The position numbers were made by a program, and so were the translations under genes. Of a stretch of 10,841 nucleotides of DNA, positions 1 through 7,672 are shown piece by piece (the stretch's first letter is position 1; every line of letters starts with the position of its first letter). The stretch spans positions 1 through 10,841 of the forward strand of contig DATFMH010000109.1 in NCBI GenBank assembly GCA_035267045.1, read 5' to 3'. This stretch comes from DATFMH01 sp035267045. GTDB lineage: Bacteria > Bacteroidota > Rhodothermia > Balneolales > DATFMH01. The notes under the pieces are model-generated. The model saw only the letters and a list, made by a program, of their open reading frames with translations. It searched no databases and had not been told where the DNA came from.

Positions 1-115
1 ATCGGGGCTCCTTTTCCTTATTTTGGGTAAAGAATAAAGAATCACTGATACCGTGTATAGCAAATGGAAGTGCTGAAACAGTCGTTTTGAATAGTAATTT
101 GACGACGGAACACAT

Positions 116-171
116 TTCTAAGTTCTACATTCTGCATTCTCACCTACTGCCCCCCGCTATTTGCCGTCTGC
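116..171. repeat. Degenerate heptamer tandem array (8 units)
   Basis: Fifty-six bases divide exactly into eight 7-bp units. The first four begin TTCT (TTCTaag, TTCTaca, TTCTgca, TTCTcac). The next four end in YGC (ctacTGC, cccccGC, tattTGC, cgtcTGC). The tract ends 33 bp past the exporter's stop codon, so it lies in that gene's 3' flank. In the exporter's sense it reads as purine-rich units containing GGCAAA, also found in the two other heptamer tracts of this window. The units keep period but not sequence, as in an old, diverged tandem array. Bases 1-115 upstream show no gene or clear signal. Confidence 0.7.
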
Positions 172-204
172 GAACTTTCGATAATGTCTTATTTGATATA
201 CATT

Positions 205-1014
205 TCAGAGGTACGTCTCAATTATCAAACGAACGGCAATTAAAAGAGCAAATGATGCAAATATCCAGTGTAAAACCCTGGGTTTTATTTTCTGATTAGC
301 CCAGACGCCGAGACGTGCACCGATAAACCCACCTACGATTAGCGGCAATGCTGTACCAAAATCAAGATATCCGACAGAATGGGATGTCAATGATTGTACC
401 GGATGGTATAACAAGGCAAACTGTAACCAGCCGAACATCGATATCCACATAATCGAAAAAGCGGAGATACTGACGGTTTTATATATGGACTTATGATAAA
501 CCAGTGTCAGAAAAGGTACAATCACAACTCCACCGCCTACACCGGCAAGGGTAGCGACACTTCCTCCAATACCGCCAATCAGTAAGGCGTCCTTTAAATG
601 TATCTCCTTCTCTGTTCCTTCATTGTTAATTTGCGCTATACGGTTACTTTTAATAAAGGAATACGCGGAGTAAGCCAACACGATACAAAAGAAAATGACG
701 AATTCTTCTTTATTATAATAACCGGACCTATTAATCAACGTACCGATGACTGTTCCCATTACTCCGGCAAAGCCAATCTTCAAGCTTTCTCTGATAAACA
801 CATTTTCATGTTTATAATGCCTGTAAATACTACTCAGGGAAGTGGTAAAAACACAGAATAGAGACGTCCCAACGGTCCATTTTACCGGATCAGCCAACCC
901 TGAATTTGAAAATATATAGAATAATACTGCTGAAAAAAGCAGGCCTCCACCTATTCCTAAAAGCCCGGCTAAAAAACCGGATATAATACCTATGACTGTG
1001 TATAAAATAAACAT
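205..1014 (-). CDS. TauE/SafE-family membrane exporter (sulfite exporter-like)
   Basis: This is a polytopic inner-membrane protein of 269 residues with about eight hydrophobic segments. The family (formerly DUF81) is built from two repeated halves, each with a Gly-rich motif in its first helix. Both are visible: GLLGIGGGLL near residues 17-26 and AGVGGGVVIVP near 157-167. The C-terminal end (GARLGVWANQKIKPRVLHWI, about 232-251) also fits the family. Members export sulfite, sulfoacetate or other small organosulfur anions, but most are untested and the substrate cannot be read here. The start is placed at the ATG whose first base is 1014; an adjacent TTG at 1017 would add one residue, and an AGG lies just upstream. 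The gene stands alone, diverging from mutS2, with no sulfur-metabolism neighbour. Confidence 0.88.
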   Translation of the reverse strand: MFILYTVIGIISGFLAGLLGIGGGLLFSAVLFYIFSNSGLADPVKWTVGTSLFCVFTTSLSSIYRHYKHENVFIRESLKIGFAGVMGTVIGTLINRSGYYNKEEFVIFFCIVLAYSAYSFIKSNRIAQINNEGTEKEIHLKDALLIGGIGGSVATLAGVGGGVVIVPFLTLVYHKSIYKTVSISAFSIMWISMFGWLQFALLYHPVQSLTSHSVGYLDFGTALPLIVGGFIGARLGVWANQKIKPRVLHWIFASFALLIAVRLIIETYL

Positions 1015-1123
1015 CAACCTAATTACTAAAATATGGATCCAATCTCATATTATTTTATTAATTTTTTTACAAACTGGCATTGCTATCAGGCCCTTACCCA
1101 ATTCTTACCGCTATTCTCCCTGA

Positions 1124-1153
1124 TTTATAAATATGAAACTGGATATAACTTTC
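1124..1153 (+). promoter_or_regulatory. Candidate mutS2 promoter, Bacteroidota type
   Basis: TAACTTTC at 1146-1153 differs by one base from the TAnnTTTG -7 element of Bacteroidota. A TTT, where TTG is expected, lies 19 bp upstream at 1124-1126. Transcription would start near 1160 and leave a leader of about 78 nt before mutS2. Both boxes are imperfect, so the call is weak. No comparably good match was found on the minus strand for the diverging exporter gene. Confidence 0.28.
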
Positions 1154-1237
1154 CATAACTTGGGTAATAGCCATTTTTTAAAACACTTAGACCCTAAACA
1201 GATAATTATATAAAAAAATATTACTGTCTCATAGTAA

Positions 1238-3631
1238 ATGTTCCTTTATCCGAAAACATTATTTGAAAAAATTGGATTTGAATCCATCCGTTTTGAAACA
1301 CTGAAATACATTAAAACGGCCAGTGGTGGAGAACGCATCCGAAACATGGAACCTTCTCACGATATGATTCGTGTTCATTTAGACCTCGAATTGATAAGTG
1401 AGATGATGGTACTTATCAATGTTGACGATCCCCTGCCGTTATCGGTTATACCTGATATCCGAAAAGCTTTAAAAAAATCAAGGATTGAACGTAACATCAT
1501 TGATAACGATTCTATTCTGAATATTGGTAAACTATGTAAGGACAGCAGGCTTACCTATTCTTATTTCAAAAGCAGAGCGGAACAGTACCCTAATATTAAC
1601 AGCATAGCCCGGAACCTGGCAACACATAAAAAGCTGGAGGAGCTGATCGATAAGACATTAACCGATCAGGGGGAGATAAAAGATTCTGCAAGCAATGAAC
1701 TCAGAACAATAAGGCGACAGCTCATCCAGAGAAAGAGCGATGTACGGGGAGTATTAAACAGGATAGCACGGCAGGCTGCTAAAGATAAAATGACAACAGA
1801 AGAAGGCCTGACAATCCGTAATGGCAGAATGGTTATCCCTATAAAAGCAGAACATAAAAGACATTTATCCGGTTTTGTACATGATGTTTCCGCGACCGGA
1901 CAAACCGTTTATATTGAACCATCCGAAGCCCTCAATCTTAATAATGATATCCGGCAACTTGAGATCGAAGAGAATCGTGAAATTGAACGTATCTTACGAT
2001 ATCTAACGGCACAAATCGGATTGGAATCCGCTGAATTACAACAGAATTTTGAGTATCTGGGTGATATTGACGCTCTGCATGCTAAAGCGGAACTCTCCAA
2101 TTTTCTCAATGGTGATATCCCGGCCCTTTCTGAAAATGGAGATATTGTCCTTCATGATGCTCTGAACCCAATTTTACTCCTCAAAGCGAAACATGATGAA
2201 AATCTGTCACGTCAAGATGTGGTGCCACTGACGCTTGAACTCAACTCTGAGGAACGTTGCCTGATTATAACAGGTCCTAATGCCGGGGGGAAATCCGTTG
2301 CCATGAAAACATTAGGATTGTGTGTATTAATGCTTCAATCGGGTTATGCCATACCGGCTGAACCGGATAGTGAACTGCCTGTCTTCAGGGGACTCTATGT
2401 AGACCTCGGTGATGATCAATCCATTGAAAACGATTTGAGTACTTTTTCATCACGTCTCACCTGGATGAGGGACACACATTCCAAACTGGAACCTGACAGC
2501 CTGGTCCTGATCGATGAAGCAGCCAGTGGAACAGATCCGGAAGAAGGATCGGCTCTTTACGAATCGTTCATAGAAGAACTAATTGAGAAAAAAGCGCGTA
2601 TTATCGTAACCACCCACCATGGCAGTCTCAAAGTTTTTGCGCACAATCATCCGTCTGTTATAAATGGTTCTATGGAATTTGATCAGCAACATCTTTCACC
2701 AACTTACCGTTTTAAGAAGGGGTTGCCGGGCAGCAGCTACGCTTTCGAGATAGCCGCACGTCTTGGTCTTGATACTGATCTGCTCAATAAAGCCAGGCAA
2801 CATTTGGGAGAATCAAAGAATACATTAGAAGCGCTTATCCTTGAGATGGAACAGAAAATGCAGGAAGCAGAGTCGCTGCGCCGTGAATCATTAGCTCTAA
2901 AAAAGGAAGCGGAAACAAAACGCCATCAGTTTGAAGAAAAGCGCCAAAAGATCATCAAAGAACAAAATAAGATACGCGAGAAAGCCCTGAATGAAGCTCG
3001 TGATATTATCCTCAATGCTAACCGGCAGATTGAGGAAGCTGTACATCAGATAAAAACACAGCAAGCTGAAAAAGGCACCATCAAAGAAGCCCGGCAGAAA
3101 GTCAAAGATTATAGGGGTTCAATTGATGAAGAATTGGAGGTTCTGGAAAAAAAGAGAGAACCGAAAAATGCCAAAGAACCACCACAGGAAGGTGATGTCA
3201 TTCGATTAAAAGATGGCAAGAGTACAGGTGAATTACTGGAGGTAAAGGGCAATAATGCCGTCGTCCTCGTCAATGGTATGCGAATAAAAACTAAATACAA
3301 AAACCTTGTCAAGGTAAAGCAACCCAAAAAGAAAAATAAAGAGCCAAAAGTAAAAGTATCCACCTACGATAGCGGATCGACGATTAGGCCTACATCCATG
3401 ACACTGGATCTTCGCGGATATCGTGGGGAGGCGGCTGTAAAAGAGGTAACTCAATTTATTGATAAGGCTATCATGTCAAATCTGTCGAAACTGGAGATCA
3501 TTCATGGTAAAGGAGAGGGAATCCTTAAAAATTTAATCCATGATTATTTAAGTAAGAGGCCGGAAGTAAAACACTTCGAGCTGGCGCCATGGGATCAGGG
3601 CGGTCCCGGTTGTACGATTGTAGAGTTATAG
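1238..3631 (+). CDS. mutS2: MutS2 family ATPase/Smr-domain nuclease
   Basis: This full-length MutS2 has 797 residues, the usual size for the family. The N-terminal part (about 1-300) holds the MutS core and lever segments without the mismatch-recognition domain of MutS1. The ATPase domain has Walker A GPNAGGKS at 346-353, Walker B LVLIDE at 422-427 followed by ASGTDP, and the TTHH motif at 458-461. A charged coiled coil covers about 525-645. A small KOW-like stretch around 650-693 precedes the C-terminal Smr domain (about 718-797), which shows DLRGYR at 724-729 and HGKGEG at 756-761. Known MutS2 proteins bind branched DNA and suppress recombination; in Bacillus, MutS2 also acts on collided ribosomes. 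Which role applies here is not visible. The ATG start gives the typical YPxxL opening. The gene is monocistronic, diverging from the exporter and converging on hemD. Confidence 0.96.
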   Translation: MFLYPKTLFEKIGFESIRFETLKYIKTASGGERIRNMEPSHDMIRVHLDLELISEMMVLINVDDPLPLSVIPDIRKALKKSRIERNIIDNDSILNIGKLCKDSRLTYSYFKSRAEQYPNINSIARNLATHKKLEELIDKTLTDQGEIKDSASNELRTIRRQLIQRKSDVRGVLNRIARQAAKDKMTTEEGLTIRNGRMVIPIKAEHKRHLSGFVHDVSATGQTVYIEPSEALNLNNDIRQLEIEENREIERILRYLTAQIGLESAELQQNFEYLGDIDALHAKAELSNFLNGDIPALSENGDIVLHDALNPILLLKAKHDENLSRQDVVPLTLELNSEERCLIITGPNAGGKSVAMKTLGLCVLMLQSGYAIPAEPDSELPVFRGLYVDLGDDQSIENDLSTFSSRLTWMRDTHSKLEPDSLVLIDEAASGTDPEEGSALYESFIEELIEKKARIIVTTHHGSLKVFAHNHPSVINGSMEFDQQHLSPTYRFKKGLPGSSYAFEIAARLGLDTDLLNKARQHLGESKNTLEALILEMEQKMQEAESLRRESLALKKEAETKRHQFEEKRQKIIKEQNKIREKALNEARDIILNANRQIEEAVHQIKTQQAEKGTIKEARQKVKDYRGSIDEELEVLEKKREPKNAKEPPQEGDVIRLKDGKSTGELLEVKGNNAVVLVNGMRIKTKYKNLVKVKQPKKKNKEPKVKVSTYDSGSTIRPTSMTLDLRGYRGEAAVKEVTQFIDKAIMSNLSKLEIIHGKGEGILKNLIHDYLSKRPEVKHFELAPWDQGGPGCTIVEL

Positions 3632-3854
3632 TTTTTTAGATCCACCGATTATCGCGGATATTAGTGGATTCACTATATACCGTTTCTCAATTATTTGCTT
3701 CTCATCCTGAATTGGATCATAACAAGAATTATAATAAATAAGTCATTTCAGTCCTGGAACCGGGATTTCCATATAGAGGCTGGAAACGTTTTATTACATG
3801 GCGCCTTTAGTAACGTTTATTTACCTAATTATTCGGTTGTAAATTTTTAGACTA

Positions 3855-3882
3855 TCAGGTGAGATCCTGAATTAAATTCAGG
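3855..3882. terminator. Inverted repeats between converging genes, possible bidirectional terminator
   Basis: CCTGAATT (3866-3873) and AATTCAGG (3875-3882) form a perfect 8-bp inverted repeat around one base; as RNA it can fold as a 7-bp stem with a TAA loop. A third copy of the motif, TCAGG at 3855-3859, can pair instead with CCTGA at 3866-3870 across a 6-nt loop. The site lies between the 3' ends of mutS2 and hemD, where a two-way terminator is expected. The T-run on the plus strand (3901-3906) is about 18 bases further on, not adjacent, so intrinsic termination is not well supported. The rest of the 285-bp gap has only weaker inverted repeats (ATCCAC/GTGGAT at 3640-3669; TTTCCA/TGGAAA at 3766-3786) and no gene. 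Confidence 0.35.
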
Positions 3883-3916
3883 TTGACTTGTGCCGGTTTA
3901 TTTTTTGAGCATCATC

Positions 3917-4621
3917 CTATGTTAAAATACGATCCACATTTAAATCGTTTTCCTGCAATTTATCCGCTATTGCTGCACTTAAAGCCACTGTTTCTATGTT
4001 TTTCCAATTAAGATCCGGAAAAGCTATCTTTATCCTTCGAACCGAATCTATATTATGAAACACAACGAGATCCGGTTGCTCATTTTGCAGCATAGCACGA
4101 TATTGTTCTAATTCCTGCTCAGACGGACCCACACGATCGTACATTTCCAGTTCTTTAAATTCGATACCAAGTTCGAATAACAATCCGGGTAACTCTTCTT
4201 TAAAATGTCGTCCGCAAGGATATAAACATGTACCCGTTTGACCCAAACGAAGCATCAATTCTATCAGTTCAATCGGCTTCGTATGGGGTGCCGATGTTAT
4301 GGCCGGAATCCCACGGTCTTCCAGAAAATCAGCGGTAGGCTGGTCCAGGGCAAAGTTAATTCGATTCAGAACTTTTTCAAGAATTTGTTCGTCATAAATA
4401 TGCTCAAAAAAGAAAGTCGCATTTTTGAGATTACCATAAATGATATTGTCGAAATGTTCAATCTTTTCCAGGGTATCCCGGATATCGGAATTACTTAGTG
4501 GGATATATTTCTCAAGAGGACATTGAAGAATTTCTGAGCCTCTCTCTTCAAGATCTTTAACTAATTCCTTACAATCCTTTTTCTCTTGTGTAATGAGGGT
4601 ATTCTTATTCTTAAAAACCAT
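3917..4621 (-). CDS. hemD: Uroporphyrinogen-III synthase, divergent (HemD)
   Basis: The predicted 234-residue cytoplasmic enzyme would close and invert ring D of hydroxymethylbilane to give uroporphyrinogen III, the branch point to haem, sirohaem and corrinoids. HemD sequences are poorly conserved; the call rests on length and on the pattern of the two alternating domains. FDNIIYGNLKNATFFF (57-72) sits where the family has its FTSxNAV-like segment. ALDQPTADFLEDRGI (91-105) matches the xGxxTAxxLxxxG element. LYPCGRHFKEELPGLLFELG (133-152) matches the GxxxxxxLxxxLxxxG region, with a Y at 161. DLVVFHNIDSVRRI (184-197) and VALSAAIADKL (212-222) repeat the first two elements in the second domain. 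No catalytic residue is strictly conserved in the family, so none can be checked. It is last in a three-gene cluster, 32 bp after the barrel gene. A HemD-like protein of other function is the main alternative. Confidence 0.75.
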   Translation of the reverse strand: MVFKNKNTLITQEKKDCKELVKDLEERGSEILQCPLEKYIPLSNSDIRDTLEKIEHFDNIIYGNLKNATFFFEHIYDEQILEKVLNRINFALDQPTADFLEDRGIPAITSAPHTKPIELIELMLRLGQTGTCLYPCGRHFKEELPGLLFELGIEFKELEMYDRVGPSEQELEQYRAMLQNEQPDLVVFHNIDSVRRIKIAFPDLNWKNIETVALSAAIADKLQENDLNVDRILT

Positions 4622-4653
4622 TTTTCTTATTGTATTGCGAAATCCTGATTATT

Positions 4654-5859
4654 CTAAAATGCATAACCTATACCGGCATAAATACGAGCCATATTTTGTG
4701 AAAAGCCCAGATCTCCTCTCACAAAAAAATCCTTATCGAATACGGACATCGCACCACCCAATCCAAACGTTTCTTTAAAGTTACCGAAGAAATCGTGATA
4801 GTTTTCCTTGTTATTAAATATTTTCCCCGAATCCATAAATAATTGGCCACCTATGCGTATTTTCAGGCTTGGAATGGAGAATAACCATGTTCGCAATTCG
4901 AGATTATAAATCAGGCTGGCTTTACCGAGAAAGCGGTAGTATGGGTAACCCCGCATCGTTTGATCATCACCAAGATGTGCCATTCTCCAGAACGGGGCAT
5001 TTCCAAAGACCTGGTTCCACATGGCTCTCTGAGCCACTACAACATCCCGTATCAAATGAAATTTGAAATATTGTGTAAATGAGGCTTTATACCAGGCGAT
5101 GTTATAATCACTAAGTAAAAAGCCCGGAGCATATTTAAATGTCAGAGAACCCTTATTGCCATGTGTCGGTATAAACTCATTATTTCTGTTTTCCCATTGA
5201 ACACCCGTACCAATATAGTTAACCCATCCACCCTTATAGCCTGTCGGCTCAGAAATTTTAAACTTCTTGGGTCCATTTCCAGGGTAAGGTATCTCATAAC
5301 CTGCGCCTCCAAGAAATAAAAGGTCCAACCTTCTCGAACTTCCTTTTACTTCATAAAGCGGTTTCCTTCCTTTGTAATCAAAACCAAATGAAACTGTCTG
5401 AATCTGATAGTAATTATTCTTCCATTTGGTAGATGAAAAAGGGGTATTGTTACCTATGCCGAAATAATTAGCATCGTAAATACGCTCAAGATATGGACTT
5501 ATAGAGCTCCGAATATTCGTTCCAAATGTATTGGTCTGATCGTACTTAACGCGAAACTCGATGTGTCCTTTAGTTGATCCGATCAACATCGTTTGCAAAT
5601 GTGATCGATACGGCTGAACATTACCACGCATATCCGTGCGACTCACCATTCCTCCAAACACCAAACCGAGATCCGAAGTGTATCCCAACAGTGGGACAAT
5701 TCCTGCTTTGACAGAATCACTGCTGGATAAATCCACCACTGATTTCTGTGCAAGTGACTTATCAACATTTAAACAAATTGTCACCAATACTATGGATAAG
5801 GCAACTAAATAACGGAACACCCGGTTACAGGATGAGGAATTTACTTTAATCTTGGTCAT
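4654..5859 (-). CDS. BamA/TamA-type outer-membrane beta-barrel protein (Omp85 C-terminal domain, no POTRA)
   Basis: The 401-residue precursor has an N-terminal signal peptide: a basic start, a hydrophobic stretch at about 16-30, and a likely cleavage near SLAQ at 35-38. The mature part of about 360 residues is nearly all alternating amphipathic strands, enough for one barrel, with no room for the POTRA repeats of BamA or TamA. Omp85 features are the RGY motif at 303-305 (within DDQTMRGYPYY), which in the family lies on the loop folded into the barrel; a following strand NLELRTWLF (319-327); FMDSGKIF (341-348); and a C-terminal IYAGIGYAF ending in Phe, the usual signal for outer-membrane assembly. 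Stand-alone barrels like this are common in Bacteroidota and mostly uncharacterised, so transport or assembly of a particular substrate is not claimed. The ATG lies 21 bp after the upstream stop, suggesting cotranscription; there is no clear ribosome-binding site. Confidence 0.88.
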   Translation of the reverse strand: MTKIKVNSSSCNRVFRYLVALSIVLVTICLNVDKSLAQKSVVDLSSSDSVKAGIVPLLGYTSDLGLVFGGMVSRTDMRGNVQPYRSHLQTMLIGSTKGHIEFRVKYDQTNTFGTNIRSSISPYLERIYDANYFGIGNNTPFSSTKWKNNYYQIQTVSFGFDYKGRKPLYEVKGSSRRLDLLFLGGAGYEIPYPGNGPKKFKISEPTGYKGGWVNYIGTGVQWENRNNEFIPTHGNKGSLTFKYAPGFLLSDYNIAWYKASFTQYFKFHLIRDVVVAQRAMWNQVFGNAPFWRMAHLGDDQTMRGYPYYRFLGKASLIYNLELRTWLFSIPSLKIRIGGQLFMDSGKIFNNKENYHDFFGNFKETFGLGGAMSVFDKDFFVRGDLGFSQNMARIYAGIGYAF

Positions 5860-5880
5860 TTACATTAATAAATTGCAGGG

Positions 5881-6267
5881 TTAATCATTCGGATGAGTTA
5901 AAGTACCTTCATTCTCTAAAATCTCTAATGTTTGAACAGCATGGCGAAAATGTGGGATAACTATACTACCTCCTACAATTAATGCCACATTCAAAGCATC
6001 AACGATTTCGTCTTTTGTATATCCGGTTTTGGCACATTGTTCGAGATGGTAATCAATGCAATCATTACATCGTAAAACTGTGGAAGCTACCAAACCCAAC
6101 AATTCCTTAACGTTTGACGACAGAGCACCGTCCCTGTACGTATTAGTATCAAGGTTAAAAAAACGTTTAACACCCAAATGATTAAGGGCAAAGATCTTTT
6201 CGTTCATTTCAGAACGATTTTTCCTGAATTGCTCCAATCGATTGGTTGGTTTCTGATCGTCGTTCAT
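5881..6267 (-). CDS. Carboxymuconolactone decarboxylase/AhpD-like protein
   Basis: This small all-helical protein (128 residues) carries the AhpD-type redox motif CNDCIDYH at 67-74, i.e. CxxCxxxH, in the segment LLGLVASTVLRCNDCIDYHL. The following TGYTKDEIVDALNVALIVGG (81-100) and the buried HFRHA stretch (106-110) are typical of the family. AhpD-type members with both Cys act as thiol-disulfide partners in peroxide defence; the absence of an adjacent ahpC leaves the partner unknown. The start is set at ATG 6267. A longer frame open to TTG 6321 would add 18 residues, but that TTG lies inside a good TAnnTTTG promoter box. The gene is first in a tight minus-strand cluster with the outer-membrane barrel and hemD. 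Confidence 0.87.
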   Translation of the reverse strand: MNDDQKPTNRLEQFRKNRSEMNEKIFALNHLGVKRFFNLDTNTYRDGALSSNVKELLGLVASTVLRCNDCIDYHLEQCAKTGYTKDEIVDALNVALIVGGSIVIPHFRHAVQTLEILENEGTLTHPND

Positions 6268-6318
6268 AACATTATAAATTAGCCGGTCAACAGGTTTTAA
6301 AGTAATATAATTTACTAC

Positions 6319-6326
6319 CAAAGATA
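6319..6326 (-). promoter_or_regulatory. Promoter -7 element for the AhpD-like/barrel/hemD cluster
   Basis: Read on the minus strand this is TATCTTTG, a full match to the Bacteroidota -7 box TAnnTTTG. Transcription would begin near 6312 and give a leader of about 45 nt before the ATG at 6267. The nearest upstream TTG is 28 bp away, longer than the usual 19-21 bp, so the -33 element is poor or missing. Two short intergenic gaps downstream suggest the three genes share this promoter. Confidence 0.5.
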
Positions 6327-6369
6327 GTATAATTGAAGTTTATAAATAGTAAAACAAGCTTATGAATTA

Positions 6370-6401
6370 TTCGATATAGGTAAAATTTCCATATAATTTT
6401 G
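6370..6401 (+). promoter_or_regulatory. Promoter for the alpha/beta hydrolase gene
   Basis: TAATTTTG at 6394-6401 fully matches TAnnTTTG. A TTC at 6370-6372, one base off the TTG of the -33 element, lies 21 bp upstream. Transcription would start near 6408 and leave about 60 nt before the TTG start. Together with the minus-strand box at 6319-6326 this makes the gap a divergent two-promoter region. Confidence 0.45.
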
Positions 6402-6468
6402 ATTTTTCTAATTTTTAATCGTAATTAAAAGTTTCGACCATTATCTAAAAAAATCTCTCTTACTTGAT

Positions 6469-7410
6469 TTGCGTAGTAAAAAACTAAAAATATCCTTAAT
6501 AATACTCAGTATTCTTATCATTCTCCTGGTAACAGGTACCATGGGTATCTCATATTATGTCGGCTGGAACCTCACCCATCCCAAAAGGAAACCGATATCC
6601 AAGACTCCGGCTTCATATAATATGACTTATCATACTATTCATTTTGATTCCCGGATAGACCATTTGAATATTAAAGGCTGGGTAATTCCATCTGATTCAA
6701 ATAACCATGAGCTTGTTATTGAAGCACATGGTTATCGTGACAATCGATCAGATATAAAAGCAGCATTGCCGCTTGCCAAAGCTCTGCACAAAGCAGGAAT
6801 AACTGTCATAATGTTCGATTTCAGGGCGGAAGGTGAATCACCCGGCAAAATTGTGTCTGTGGGTGAATATGAAGTAAGAGATCTGTTAGGTGCCGTTGAC
6901 TATGCACGATCGATAAACTATAAACGCATCGGGATCATCGGTTATTCCATGGGAGCCTCAACGGCTATAATGGCAACAGGAAGGGATACGCTTATATCCG
7001 CCATCGTAGCCGACAGTCCATTCGCCAATTTAAAACAATATTTAAAGTTACATATGTCTGAATGGACGAATTTGCCTAATTTCCCATTTACACCGGAAAT
7101 ACTCTGGGAATTAAAAGTGTTCAACGGCCTCAATCCATCCAAAGTAGATCCTGATAAAACGCTCAATAGCTGGAAACCTCGTCCAATGTTATTAATAGCC
7201 GGTACGGCTGACAAAAAAGTCCCGGTTAATAACAGCCGTCGTCTATATAATAAGATAAAAAAATATCCCAACACCTATCTTTGGATAATCAATGGAGCAA
7301 AACATGTTGGGGGTTTTTCTGTAGCTCCCACAAAATATAAGAGAAAGGTTGTATCTTTTTTTAAAAAGTATCTTCGGAAAAAAGAAAATAGGGCAATCGT
7401 CAAGGATTAG
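6469..7410 (+). CDS. Membrane-anchored alpha/beta hydrolase
   Basis: The 313-residue protein has one N-terminal hydrophobic segment (about 8-30) after a Lys-rich start, so it is probably a signal anchor with the enzyme outside the cytoplasm. The catalytic set of the alpha/beta-hydrolase fold is complete: nucleophile Ser160 in GYSMGA (158-163), acid Asp248 in AGTADKKVP, and His279 in NGAKHVGG. HGYRDNR (87-93) is the oxyanion region. The stretch LTHPKRKPI followed by xxGWxIP resembles YqkD/YfhR-like serine hydrolases; an ester or peptide substrate cannot be assigned. The start is TTG: the frame is open upstream only to about 6412 without an ATG, and the first internal ATG (6541) would remove most of the membrane segment. 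It has its own promoter candidate; the next gene is 248 bp away. Confidence 0.88.
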   Translation: MRSKKLKISLIILSILIILLVTGTMGISYYVGWNLTHPKRKPISKTPASYNMTYHTIHFDSRIDHLNIKGWVIPSDSNNHELVIEAHGYRDNRSDIKAALPLAKALHKAGITVIMFDFRAEGESPGKIVSVGEYEVRDLLGAVDYARSINYKRIGIIGYSMGASTAIMATGRDTLISAIVADSPFANLKQYLKLHMSEWTNLPNFPFTPEILWELKVFNGLNPSKVDPDKTLNSWKPRPMLLIAGTADKKVPVNNSRRLYNKIKKYPNTYLWIINGAKHVGGFSVAPTKYKRKVVSFFKKYLRKKENRAIVKD

Positions 7411-7609
7411 TTTCTGAGTACTCGAATTTCAACGTATTTGTATCGGTTAAATAATTTTTTATTCATCAACCGCAGGTAGGTTGCCCATTTAAATCGGTTA
7501 GACAGTTTCTTTACTACAAAAATAGCCTGATCAATAATAATTTTATTGAACTTTTCTTATAAGTTTTTACGTTTTACACATTGTTTCAGTTATTCATATA
7601 TATTTTCCT

Positions 7610-7672
7610 ATGAGTAGTAATAAATCATTCATAAACCAAGAGATAGCTACCAACTCCATTGTTTCGAAATAA
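7610..7672 (+). CDS. Possible 20-residue leader ORF overlapping the SGNH gene start
   Basis: An ATG at 7610 opens a 20-codon frame ending in TAA at 7670-7672, beginning MSSNKSFINQ. It overlaps the first 14 bases of the next gene in a different frame. That gene has only a TTG start, and no ATG before its GDSL motif. The small frame could couple translation into the TTG start, or could be the true N-terminus joined by a frameshift. It may also be chance, since the sequence has no recognisable motif. Confidence 0.25.
   Translation: MSSNKSFINQEIATNSIVSK

Noticed and set aside
29..42. AAAGAAT-like unit twice in a row near the window start
   Set aside because: Only two units, in A-rich sequence; not enough to call a fourth heptamer tract.
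87..299. Plus-strand 70-codon frame with an ATG
   Set aside because: It crosses the heptamer tract and the 3' end of the exporter gene on the other strand, and has no recognisable motif or hydrophobic pattern.
7444..7472. CGGTT/AACCG inverted repeat with an inner AATAA/TTATT stem, 34 bp after the hydrolase stop
   Set aside because: The arms are short and mismatched between inner and outer stems, and no T-run follows, so a terminator call is not supported. The ATCGGTTA 8-mer repeated at 7442 and 7493 is also within chance in AT-rich DNA.
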